DNA from: Tribonema minus
Lineage: Eukaryota > Sar > Xanthophyceae > Tribonematales > Tribonemataceae
Length of the DNA stretch: 64,000 bases
NCBI GenBank assembly: GCA_017506865.1
Contig: JAFCMP010000035.1
Location: forward strand, 1,364,001 to 1,428,000
Direction of reading: 5' to 3'
Part shown: in pieces, positions 1 to 11,600 of the stretch
Position numbering within the stretch: position 1 is the stretch's first letter
Layout of the letters: the number at the start of each line of letters is the position of its first letter
Program-made: the position numbers and the translations under genes
Notes under the pieces: generated by a model
The model's input: the letters and a program-made list of their open reading frames with translations, nothing else
The model's database searches: none
Told to the model about the DNA's origin: nothing

Positions 1-1494
1 TACCTGCACTGGCAGGCATTGTTGCCACTTGTACTACATACTGTAGTAGATCCCGCTTCGTTGAGTTTCTCCCGGCCTCCCCAATGTAAGCATGACATAC
101 AGATAGACCCACTTGAGGGGCGGTCTCAGCTTCTTGATTCCCCTTCTTCCTGTCAGTGATCTTTCTTGACATGCATATCAATATAAACATGTGTGTTGAT
201 CAGCACCTGCACACGCGACTGTACACCACCCAATGTTTGCCTGCAGCAAAGCCAGTACATGTGTTCAACAAATCTAACTGCACACGTGCCGTCACTGGAT
301 CTACTGTACATGCATTGAAGCGACCACCAAACACCCACATTGAAACATGGGGTGACCACATTCATGCCCATTGTTGGTGCGACATTGTTTGACAAACGCG
401 CCAGCTCCTGTTACATTTGCACTTGACAGCAAGGAACGCTGGCGGCCACAGGGGGCAGGTGCAACACAGGTGTCTGAAACATTAGAGACACCTGATGTAG
501 AGAAGATGCCTATGTAGGCTCAAAGTGCGGCCAGAGGTCACGGTGTGTGCTACTTGATAGCTCTCCAAGTCACATACGTCTGACTCAGCGTCTCACTTGT
601 TGAGAACTTATCTTACCGTAAGCACCGCACTGGAGATGGTTGCAAGTATGCCACTACTAGCAGCTACTTGATGCCATCCTGCTCGCTGCAACCTTTCTGG
701 TCGAGCAAGCTGCTACTTGCCCATGAGGCACTGCTCAACCGATGCTTGCAAGCATGCGATTATGCTGCTGACTGCATTTTGTCGAGCACGCATGTAACCA
801 TACAGAACAAGCTGATCATGCAGTGGTAGTGATATCACTCGAGTCTCCTTTACTCAAACTAGCATACAGTACACAGTTGGAGGGTGGACCACGCCACAAT
901 GCTGTACATATCCACCTTACGCACAGCGGCAGGAGCATACAACAACCTGCAGGCACGTTTCATACATGTGACGGTGGCGCACTCACGCAATAGCGTCTGA
1001 CAATTGCTGCAGCATTGCTGTCAAGCAATCGACACGCAGTTCCACGAAATGCATACTGGGACCTGAGCACACTGCGCTGGTTAGACAACACACCATAGAC
1101 ATCAGCACAGCACTTTCCACTGTTCAACAAATATTCTTGTAATTAATACTGCCCACTCAGAAAATGTGCTTCTGCCGCCTCCCTCTCTGCACATGCACAC
1201 CGCCAGCTGTTCTGCCTGAAACTGCCTTAATGCCCTCAGAAATGCGCATGTACGTACCAGGGAAGCGCCCACTGATGCTGCTTTTCCTGGGAAGCTTCAG
1301 AGGCGCCAACACACCACTGTCTGGGCGCGAGACGGAGCACTGATGCGACGCTTAAACTGCTTATGCCCGCCTTCTTCACACACTCCTCGGGCCAGTCTAA
1401 AGCCCTTGTGCTAGCGTAATGACGCATCTAGCCAGCTGCTGCAACTTCAACTTTCTGCTCTGCTGCACTGCTGCTGCTGCTGCTGGCCGCTGGG
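1..1494. other. Intergenic, no gene recognised
   Basis: Two overlapping 78-80 codon frames lie at 153-395 on opposite strands, but neither has family signatures, repeats or splice context. The rest is ordinary mixed sequence with some short CA/TG-rich runs. A CTG-triplet run at about 1470-1487 borders the ankyrin relic downstream. Nothing else is supportable. Confidence 0.5.
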
Positions 1495-1534
1495 CTACTG
1501 CTGCTGATCCGCGTGAGCATGATGCACAGCGCTG

Positions 1535-1900
1535 CTACACACCCACTTGCACCTCTGGCCCGCAGTTGTCGTCGTAAAGTTTGGTGACCTTCTCGATCCA
1601 GACCACCACCGCCCCCCTGTGGTGCTTGCGCTTGGCGGCCTCGAGGCACATGGTGCGCTTCCATGGGCAGCGCACGCCATCGGGCAGGGAGCGCACGTAC
1701 CGCAGTACCTTGAGATGCCCCCCCTCAGCCGCCGCAAGACAAGTCGTGCGGTCCCAGGGCAACCGCGGTCACGGCACCACCTCAGCGTTTGCAGGTGCCC
1801 GCTGCCCGCTGCGGCGCTGCACGCACTGGTCGTCAGGGGCGCGCCAGCGTTGACAGCTACCGTCAGCATGTCGATGTCGCCCCTTCCGGCGGCGGCAGGT
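1535..1900 (-). pseudogene. Ankyrin-repeat protein fragment (frameshifted)
   Basis: Three ankyrin-like units are visible on the minus strand: one around AAAGSGHLQTLRWCRDRGC, then PWDRTTCLAAAEGGHLKVLR, then CPWKRTMCLEAAKR. The GC-PWD spacer followed by C..AAEGGHL is typical of the large ankyrin families of brown algae, oomycetes and some large DNA viruses; here it is taken as a host gene remnant. The first unit and the next two lie in different frames that meet near 1760, where one base seems to be missing inside a Cys-Pro-Trp motif. No N-terminal domain and no clear start are visible, and the last unit decays into non-ankyrin sequence before a stop at 1535. It could be a real gene with a sequencing error or a short intron; a decayed copy is the simpler reading. 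Confidence 0.55.
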
Positions 1901-2534
1901 GGTCGTGCCTGCCAGCAACGCTTGCACCATTGTGGAGGCAGCGGTGTTGACACCCAATCTTCGTGCACGCTGTCGAGTGGCCTCAGCAAAGTGCAACTGC
2001 GCACTGCAACTGCCTCTTGGTGAAGTCCTCCCACTCGCCATATTCGTACCTTACCCGCCAATAGGGTGAGAGGTACCTCGCAACCGAGCCCAACACATAA
2101 GTGATGTGCTGCTTCAGCGCCTCGCGATGCTCTCTCACAACTTCAGTGCCTCCGGGAAACAAGGCCAGCGCACGGCAAAAGTCAGAAAGTCAGAGGGTTC
2201 CATATCGATCCATACCGGATTGAACAGGCTCTGGCCGAAGGTCAGAGACATGACCGTTTCATGGCGAACCGTTCGATTTGTAAAGCTAATCAAAGGGCAC
2301 TGTGTCCCGCAGTGTTCAAATGACACGCAGAGACTATTTAAGCGCATCCCGGAGCAATTACGGGTCATTTGAGACATACCGGTATAGATAAGGGTACAGC
2401 GCACATGGTTTGTGATGACTTTGGCGCAGAGTAGCAGCCTGTATCAGTGCGGCGCCATCAATATCAGCAGCAGCTACGCAGCAACAGGATTTACGCAGAA
2501 GCAGGCTCCACTCAGCAACAGCAACGGCGGGATG

Positions 2535-2640
2535 CGAGTCCAACAGCGCTAGCAGCAACGCTGGCAGCAACGCTAGCAGCAACGCTAGCAGCAACGCTAG
2601 CAGCAACGCTGGCAGCAACGCTAGCAGCAGCGCTGGTAAC
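2535..2640. repeat. 12-bp tandem repeat (AGCAGCAACGCT)n
   Basis: About eight head-to-tail copies of the 12-mer AGCAGCAACGCT, with T/G variation (GCTAGC versus GCTGGC). Because the unit is a multiple of three, every frame stays open and gives artificial poly-Ala/Leu/Thr frames on both strands. Seen directly in the sequence. Confidence 0.9.
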
Positions 2641-2695
2641 CCGCGTTCCCGTTCTTCACACAGCAGCAGCAGCAAGGAGCGTGGTTGGGGGCGCC

Positions 2696-2852
2696 GACGG
2701 CAGCAGCACAACGCAGCAGCACAACGCAGCATCATAACGCAACAGCACAATGCAGCAGCACAACGCAGCAGAAAAATGCAGCAGCACAACGCAGCAGAAA
2801 ATGCAGCAGCACAACACAGCAGAAAAATGCAGCAGCACAACGCAGGGCAACA
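2696..2852. repeat. Imperfect (GCAGCAGCACAAC)n minisatellite
   Basis: An array built of CAGCAGCACAACG-type units. In its second half these alternate with CAGCAGAAAAATG-type units, giving a 27-29 bp higher-order period. The cysteine-rich or glutamine-rich translations on either strand are by-products of the repeat. Confidence 0.85.
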
Positions 2853-2989
2853 GCAATACAACAGCAACAGTGGCTGTATTGCTACTTGGAGAAATGACAA
2901 ATTGCATTACCACTGTTATCCGTGAGCGTGATGCCACTGTCCTCGAAGGGAGTATCAACTCTGTTGATGATTACCGCATGTACCACTAC

Positions 2990-4830
2990 ACAAAATCAAA
3001 TCCTGCAATCTGCAACTCCCGTTTCCGCCCCTTGGGCATTTTGCGCTGCGTCAACAACTTTCTCTGTTGACTCTGCCACTGTCCGACCGTGTACTCCATC
3101 CACATCGCCAACTTTGATTACACTCTCCAACATGACTTGCCCTGCATGATGCGCCGCACGCCACGCGCTGAAGAAACTGGTCCAAGAAGGTCTCAGTGAA
3201 CCCCAATCGAACCCCGCCTCCGTGAGCTTCTTGGTCCGTGTGTATGATAGTTTACCTTCATTGCGGGCCTCCCGTTGACGCCGCACCCACCGCCAGATTT
3301 TATACTCCGCTTCTCCTTTGTCAGCAACCACGCCAAGGTATGTCGCCTTCCAATCAGCAAAGCTCCTTAACCAGTTTTCTTCATTCGTGGACCAGACAAA
3401 ACCGGCATCTTCTAGCTTGTCGAACCGTTCCTGCGAGAGCGTGTTTCGCTGTCGACTCTCACGCTGCCAGTCTATCCAAAATTTAACCCCTTTGACCACC
3501 TCATCGTCAATTTTGATAGCTGTCGCGCCTGAAATTTGAGTGTTGAGACGTGTCGCCTGCCATGCGCAGAAGTTGTCATCCCATGAGTCCACACGCCGGC
3601 CCAAACAAACCCAGCCTCGTCCAGTCTTTCCACACGTTCCTTAGCCAACTTCCCCTGTTGCTTCAGCCTCCGTTGAGTACTCGCCCACTGTCCCAGCTTG
3701 TACTCTACGTCGTCGACGACTACGACTGTTCTCTCCGTCACAGGTCCATCGTGGCTCGCTGCCTGCCACGCGTTGAAACCATGCTCCCAGCGCCAGACAG
3801 AATGACTGACAGTCCCTCGCTCAATGGCTTTGACTGCAGCCTGCACGATTTTCCTCTCCATCGCAAAATCTGGTGTTAGCGAAGGCGTTATGCACTGTAT
3901 GGACTGCTCGCAGTCCGGTCTCTCCTGAAAGACATCGCACACGCCGTACATCGCATGCGGAGTGGACCACACCAACTTTGTCCGGGTGGCAACGCACACT
4001 GCAACGACGCATTGAATAAATCTACACGCATCACCCGTGCTGCATATGAAGACGCAGTCTACAGCAGGCACGTCAATGCCCTCATCGAGAACGTGCACGC
4101 TGGAGATGATGCGCACGCTTTGTCTGTCACCCTCGCTCATCCACTGCAGCGTCGCCTGGCGCTCAGGAGAAGACGTCGACCCTGTGATCACACGAGCCTC
4201 GGCTTTCATGCCGTGCCTAGCAAACTCTGCCTCCACCAGCTGCCCCAGGCGTTTGGCTTCTACGACCGTTCGAGAATAGAGGATGTGACGTCGAGGACCG
4301 TCACGAAGCAGCATCGTGGACGTCGCGATGAACTAACTGCGCCTTGGCCTCTGGAGCAGCTGAGTCCACTTCAGCACTGTTGGGTAAAACAAAGCGCTGC
4401 GGCACGATGACGCCCGCGTCCTCTGCTTCGGTCATCGACATGAGAAAGCAGCGGTCATCGTCTGCGCTCCACAGGCTCAACGGGATGGCTCGAGGTGTTC
4501 CGGATACCAGTACTTTGTGCGGCGTGAGCGCCATCAAATCGCCCAGCCTATTAGAGGTGAACCTGTGCGCCTCGTCGACGATCACCAGCGTGTTCGCCTC
4601 CCCGCTCAGCGCCTCAGCGACGTTCGACGCCGAGGCGTACGTCGTGTGCACGTAGTGCGTCTGCCCCTCCACGCGCGCCGTGCACACCTCTGCTACCGTG
4701 GTGTCGCCGTCCGTGTCGACCAGCACGCTCGTGTGGGCGCGCTGCGAGTGCTGCAGCATCGCGTCGAAGCGCTCCTTCGTCTGCGACACGAGCGCCCGGG
4801 TCGGCGACTCGAAGCGCACAACATGTGCGT
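2990..4830 (-). pseudogene. SF2 DEAH helicase with helicase-associated (HA) repeats, decayed
   Basis: The minus strand carries the C-terminal two thirds of a superfamily-2 helicase of the type III restriction/HA-domain kind. In order: motif Ia-like SPTRALVSQTKERFD, motif II LVIVDEAHRF, motif III VLVSGTPRAIP, then the second RecA lobe with ILYSRTVVEA, ITGSTSSPER and SVHVLDEGIDVPAVD. After that come about four helicase-associated repeats (PF03457 type) with the pattern W..WQR..+..G.L...R...L..AGF.W. The Walker A region is missing: homology stops near 4830, where composition changes, so the copy lacks its N terminus. The domain string runs through more than one reading frame (about three breaks), including around the motif VI arginine region and in the HA repeats, so I read it as a non-functional copy. 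Very short introns could account for part of this. A related N-terminal piece lies at 48.97-49.73 kb. Confidence 0.75.
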
Positions 4831-5655
4831 TGGCCGGGCCGGTGAAGGTCCCCAGCGAAACGGGGTCTCAGGCCCGGGGCCCATGGCCTGCCAGACTGAG
4901 TGCACTCATGAGATTGTCTCTCTCGTATACGAGGGCCTTAGTACCACTACTTTAGGTGCTTGTGGGGGTCTCTGCTGCAGTGCCTCTGGGGCTTTCTCCC
5001 CTGAGCCTCTTTTCGCTCAGAGGCTACAGCTGTGGGGGCGTTTTGTGCAGCAATTGCTGCACGGTGTCGGACCCATCAATCATTGATTGCGCAGTTGCTG
5101 CCGTGCGTTCCCCGTGAGGTTGGTGTTCCCACCACCGCACATGCCATGTGATTTCAGCTGCCCTGTGCTCTTGTGTGCTCAACCAAGATGGCATGATGTC
5201 CCACAATCATTATGCATGCATCATGTATGCACTGTGACAGCATCGACTTTGTGATCGACTTTGTGCGCCATCATGATGGCACTGCAAGCATCCGAGTCGC
5301 ATCCTGTCGCCCAGCCCAGTAGGCTAAGTAGTACTCAATTCTGTGTTCAACAATTGTTTTTTAACTTAAAGTCTGGCCATCATAATGAGCACATACACAC
5401 TACATGTAGGGTCACTCATATTGAATCCCACTTCTGTATTTTCGAATCATGAGATATTGAATTCCCCCGAAATCGCCGAGGGATCTGTGAACTTCAAGGC
5501 GGGACCCGCCGTTTATTCGATGGGACCGGAGTTGGCAATCTCTTACTTTATACGACCGCACACAGTGACTGCAGAAGGGCGCGCGCGCTCCTCCCCTCCG
5601 TCCCTCCCCTCCTCTGCAGTAGTCGGCGCTCGTTGTTGCAGCAGCCGTGTGTGCG
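4831..5655. other. Intergenic / promoter region of the 5.66-kb gene
   Basis: No gene recognised. Near 5000-5025 there is a GAGCCTC...GAGGC inverted pair (the two halves read GAGCCTCTTTTCGCTCAGAGGC across the loop). The 120 bases before the ATG at 5656 are CT/GC-rich with TCCCCTCC runs, as often seen near transcription starts; no clear TATA box. Confidence 0.4.
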
Positions 5656-8600
5656 ATGGTGGCTCAGTCAGCGCTTGGCCTTAGGCTAGCGGTGACCGTC
5701 ATGGCCATCGTGGCGGGGGCGCAGAGAGTGCTCGGTCTCCCGTTCACCGTGGCAGCGGACGACTTCCAGAGGCCAAATCAACTTACCCTGGTCGACGGCG
5801 TAAAGTGGGTCGACGCATATAACTTTCAAGGATTCGGCGACATGGCGCTCCAAGGCGGCAAGGTCACCGCATCCAACGACTACGAGCACAACCAGATTGC
5901 AAAATGGATTGGCTCTGCTGTCGACCACCTCGGCGCAAGCTTTGAAGTGTCGCTGGCTGGCCCAGACAGTACCAACTACAGTGGCGCCGTCATTGTGCTT
6001 GGCGTTGGCGAGGCGGGACAGTCATACGCAGGACAATTCAACAACGTTCTTGTGGTCGAGACGCGGGCCGATCCTACACGAGGCTTTTTGCAATTGGAGT
6101 GTTACGATGCGGACGGTTCCGTCAACGTGCCCATTATCAACTTTACGACGTACTTCCGCTCTGCCACATTTACGGCCTACATCGACGCGGACAACAACAT
6201 TGTGGTCAACTTCACAAATGTCGACGGAGGGACAAGCGCGGACCAGAATTACTCCTGTGGCTCAGCGCCGGGCAGGCTGGACACTGGCGTTGCTACAACA
6301 GTCAACGACAACGCTGTCATGGACAACTTCTCGCTGGTGATACCAGGTATGCTCCAGCTTAAAGTTTTACTGTTCACTATGTAAGTGTGCGCCCAGGTGT
6401 TGTCGATGCAACGCATCTCGGTACCCAAGAACCCGAGATGCGTTGCATCGACAACACCTGGTACCCGAGATGCGTTGCATCGACTCGGACAACACCTGGA
6501 CGCACATAAGTAGTTATTACTTAGCTATTCAGTTGCAGTTCACTGCCTGGCCCCGGGCCAGTTTGAATCTAAAGACTAAGTCTTGTGTACTTTTTATTAA
6601 TTAGCGACGCTCATTGGCAGGTCGCGAAAAAGCCCAGATGATTGGCATCTAGCTGTACGGAATCTACATGTCGTATGACAATCTGAAAGTGTCGCAACGA
6701 CAACCACTCAAACGCCGCCGCCGCCAAATGGCATCTCGGGATCCTCCTCTACGTCCTCGTCCATCATGTCTTTAAAAAGACTTGTATACTACTCGTACCT
6801 TCAACTTCCAGTTGAACAATGTCATCACACTCAGGCTCACTGACAGGTCGACTAGTAGGTCTAGACAAGCTTGAATGTCTTTTATGGTATTACTGTAAGT
6901 AGTACAGCCTGAGTATAAGCTTGTTCAATTGCAGCTGCAATTCGTGGCAGCCGAGTGTGTTCAACTTGAGTTGAACTTCCAGTGACTTGTGGCATGCAAT
7001 GACTTTTGGAATGACTGCAACATCAAACTTCAACTTCATTTAACATTGAAGTTATAAATGAATTATTTATTGCAAAGCATCATCATATGATCATGACTCA
7101 TCGGATATACCCTGACAGACTGAGTGTGTAGCCTGATCAGGGTTCATGATAGTAATACTGATAGTACAAGCCAGCCAGAGTGTACAGGTGTCCAGCTTCG
7201 TCTTTCAATTTTGAAAGAAGACTTAGTTCACTTGACTACTAGTAGTTCTACGAAGCATTTGGTGACCCGCAACACTGGCAGGACCAGGTCCTGGTGTCTA
7301 CTAGTAGCACAAGTAATACTAGTAGTACTTGGTAATAGTTATATTGCACTAAGCATTCAACTTCAAGTTGTATATTATGTCCTGCACCGCATGGGCTGAG
7401 CACACGACAAATCGGACTTTGCAATAACTATACCAGATTCTACGGAGGGGCTGGCGGTTCGGCGCTGGCCGGTGAGGGCCGCGGCACCTGCAGCAGTGCG
7501 ATGCGGCGATAAGCGCTGACATCGCCATCAGGGGCTATGACTGCGTTCCAGTTGTCGATCACAACACGTGTGAGCGCGCGCTGTAGCGCGAGGGAGTTGC
7601 GGTGGCGCCAGCAGGCAACGCGCTGCGCAAGATTGTAGCTGCCCTGCGAGCTCCGCTCGGCAAGTGCGTGTAGCAGCGGCTTCAAGTCACTTGAAGTTGG
7701 GTGTCGCGTGACATTATGATAGCGCTGAAGTGGTCAAAGGCTGCGGACAATAGGGTGACACTGTGTGTAGTGGGGTCCAACTTGAAGGCCCCTGAGACTA
7801 CGTACTATAGTATGTGTATAACTTGAAGTTGAATACGATGATTCATCATCTTGAGGTGGCTGCTACCGGTGTGACACTCACAGTGACTGGTTGCCCATTA
7901 GATGCAATAAGTTTAACTTATCACATACACACTGGCAGGTACAGTACTACTACTAGTAATGTGCCAAGCCTTGAATGGACGCTCAGCTGTTGCCTGCAAC
8001 CATTATGTGTTTGTATGCCCATGGCAGATACCACTCAGCCAACAGCCACGCCTAGCACCCAGCCAACAGCCCTGCCTAGCGCAGAGCCAACATCCACACC
8101 GAGCGCCCAGCCAACAGCCACGCCTAGCGCCAAGCCAACAGCCACGCATAGCGCCAAGCCAACATCCACACCGAGCGCCCAGCCAACAGCCACGCCTAGC
8201 GCCAAGCCAACAGCCACGCCTAGCGCCAAGCCAACATCCACACCGAGCGCCAAGCCAACAGCCACGCCTAGCGCCAAGCCAACAGCCACGCCTAGCGCCA
8301 AGCCAACAGCCCCGCCTAGCGCAGAGCCAACATCCACACCGAGCGCCAAGCCAACAGCCACGCCTAGCGCCGAGCCAACAGCCACGCCCAGCGCAGAGCC
8401 AACATCCACACCGAGCGCCCAGCCAACAGCCACGCCTAGCGCCAAGCCAACTGCCACACCAAGCGCAGTGCCAACGGCCGCACCAAGCACTCAGCCAACG
8501 GCCATGCCAGTTGCGCAGCCAGCTTTGAAGCCAAGCTCCAAGGTGAGTCAGTGCTAGCCTAGTAAATGTTTTTGAATCAGATGTGCTGTTGCGGTACTAC

Positions 8601-11600
8601 TAGTAGCAGTCACTTGTGTGGTACTACACCTTAGCAATAATCATGATGGCCTGTCAGACTGAGTGTCACTGAGTGGCACTGAGTCAGCGACACACTGACA
8701 GACTGAGTGTGGCCCAAATACAACTCCAAGGCTTCAGGTTGAAGCCTTACTAGAAGTACTACTACTAGTAGGTACTTAGTCTCAGACTCTGAGGCTACCA
8801 GTAGTACTAGTAGACTAGTTACTGTAGCTACTAATAGTATAGCCTAAGGGAGGGCCATGGCACGTGCACCTTCTTAATGTATTGTGATCATTGCACAAGC
8901 AACTTCAAGTTGAAGGCGGCCCTCTCTAAGGCAAGTTGAACAATTGTGCATCCGGAGATAGGGGCGAGGCCTCGGGACCCCTACTAGGCCTTGGGACCCC
9001 TACTAGGGCCTACTATTAGATGCCAACTCAAATGTGACCGTCAGAGCATGTGGCAGGACAAGTGACACTGACGCCTTTACAGTGTGGCCCAGCAACAACT
9101 TGAAGTTAGGTGTCTACTAGTAGTAGGGAAGGCCGCCATGGTGCGTGCACCTTCAAGTTCTCAATGTTACCATCGCACAAGCAACTTGAAGGCGCTCCCT
9201 TATACCTCCGATCCGGGAAAAAGGGGCGAGGGACCCGTAGTAGTGCTGCATGTGGCAGAACAAGTGCATCGAATACGTTACTTTCTGATATGAAGATGCA
9301 CTCAATTTGAAAGCGGGTCAGAGACCATCACCTCACCTCTGAGTCATCTGATTCAGGCCATGTTTTTGGCTTCAAGCCTTGAAGTTGCCAACCAACTTGA
9401 ACTTCAAGTTGGTGCTGCGGCAGAGGAGACAGGGTGGTCAACCAAACGGGCGACACCAAGTGTGGCACTACTTTAAGTTAGTAGCACAATGTCATGCAGA
9501 ACATTTCGAAGTTCTTTGGAAATGTCACGGAGCATCACGTTAAGTCTTTAACATGAATGCACTGGCAGCTTTGAAATTCGTTTGAACCTCTCATCATGAG
9601 GACATCTTAATAGACTAAGTTTGATACGTACATTCTGCGGGTATTACTAGTAGTACGGTGTGAAGCCTGCCTCCACTTGGCAAGTTGCCGTTACAAATTG
9701 GTGCTATTCCTACGTCAAGCACATCCATCAGCACTGCACCCCGTGACGGTCTGCAACGTCACGGTAGATCAGTTCCACAGCAACTTCAAGCCGTTACGCA
9801 CAGCTTCACCTCCTGAGGCAAAAAAGAGCCCCCGGGGGTGCATGAAAAGCGCGCCTCAGGCTGCAGGCCGCGAAGCGTCACCGCCACGGCAGTCGCTGCC
9901 ATGAGACTGTAGTACGACACGTGCCAAATGCCAAAACGCTGCATGCGGTCAGCATTGCCTGTGCAGCACCACCGGGTCCTTACTTGCTGAAGATCTTCTA
10001 GACTCAGTACTAGTAGGCTAGAGTCAGCGCCAGATTAAGCTCCTGGGTGTTCCTGCCGGGAGCGGCAACAGAACCCTAACGCGCTAATTGGTGAACGGTC
10101 CAACAACTTGCAGCGAATCGGCTACTATGCATGTGCGTGTGCCCGCCCGCAAAAACTAGCACGCCCACCCAGCCTGAGATGCATTCGAGTCGGTACGGGA
10201 GTGTGGAGAATCATTCGAAATCATGCATGCGCTGAATCGTATAGGAACTATTTGAGGGCTCGCGCCCTGAACTTGAAGGACCCTTGAAGGGTCCTTTGCC
10301 TATAAGAAAAGTTACGGTGTTGCGGTCACCAGTCACTCTGTCACCAGGACTTGCTGACCGGCACAGCCTTGAAGTTTTCAAACCTTCACTTCCTGGTAGT
10401 ACTTGAGAATTTTTACTACGGCAACAGTACACTAAGTAACTATTAGTCTACTAGTAGTGGTGTTGGACGGAGTACTATTAGTAATCTGATTCATTGCTGT
10501 TGTGCGCCCAGGTGTTGTACTGCGATTTTGTATGATTAATCCCAGAAACTTCGACTCGAACGACAAAGAACGTTGATACGCGACGATCTGTTTGCGAGCT
10601 GCTCCTGTGACCATGGTGCATCAGCAACTTGAATCATGCAACAAACAAGTCTTTGCTGGTAGTGTGCACAAGACTCTCTGCCACAAACAAGTGCCTGTAT
10701 CATGATGATTATAATTACTGTACTATCGTATCGTATGTTCTGTACGGTACGCACTCACTTGGCAGGTCACTGCACTGGCGAATCAAAACTCTGATTTGAA
10801 AGTGACATCACAATCCATGTTTGGACTTCATGTTTGCTCTTCGCTTGTCAATGCAGCCCACATACAAGCCATCAACGAGGAAGCCCACCCACAAGCCCAC
10901 TACAAGGAGGCCCACCACTAGGAAACCGACCACAAGGAAGGTGCGTCTGACTCACCGACTCACTGACAGGCTGAAAGTGGTGGCGGACTTTGGTAGTACA
11001 GTGACTTCAACTCGTCGTCTACTGTTACACTGGCCGAGCAGCACCACGACTAGCAGTACTCCAGTCCTGATTCAGAAGCTGCACTGCAGAAGAGGCAATG
11101 CGTGTGCCATTATCGCTGCTGGACCACAGTCACTGTGACTGTGGCCAGTGTAGTGCACCTTAAGTCGGAGATTGAGAGGCAGTGACACTTTATATTGCGG
11201 CAAGTTGAGCTGACTTCAAAAGGTCTGAGGCATCTGTATGCAATAGTGGTGTAAACGTCCGACAGACACAGTGACTGTGTCACTGTGTACTTCATTTCAT
11301 GTTTATTCCACATTCAGGCGCCGTCTCCGTGTGTCAGTATGTCAGTGCATTCCCTTCGTGTCAGTTGTACCTTGTGATAGGAGGCCAAGCCACACACGCA
11401 CGGTTGACCCACCAGCCTGCTGAGCGTCCAACGGTCAAGAGGTACGGCCGCATGCGCAGTCTGAGCATCATGATCGTGAACTCGGCCCCCTCATTCGCCC
11501 ACAGTTTCTACAGTCACTGGCAGTTTGTCAAGCCGTATCCCCACTATGACGGTCCTGTACCTACTTCGAAGTATCATTCTGCCGCCATGGTCGTTTGGTC

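Larger units (their letters stand above)
2062..2995. other. Spacer with low-complexity tandem repeats
   Basis: No convincing gene. Frames on both strands through 2106-2404 have no family features. From about 2530 the sequence turns into two tandem repeats listed separately. Confidence 0.5.
6347..8027 (+). other. Intron 1 of the secreted-protein gene
   Basis: A 1.68-kb intron with donor GTATGC and acceptor ATGGCAG. It contains the hairpin and repeat R copy 1, and many short palindromic words of two kinds: ACTAGTAGT-like and AACTTGAAGTT-like. A minus-strand frame at 7440-7685 shows no recognisable family and is not called. Confidence 0.6.

Noticed and set aside
2106-2404. Two overlapping 88-89 codon frames
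   Set aside because: Opposite-strand mirror frames without recognisable features.
2447-2900. Long Ala/Thr, Leu-Ala and Cys-rich frames
   Set aside because: All arise from the 12-bp and minisatellite repeats, which stay open in every frame.
8035-8490. 151-codon minus-strand frame rich in Gly/Val/Ala
   Set aside because: It is the antisense shadow of the 24-bp Pro/Thr coding repeat; the plus-strand exon has clean splice borders.
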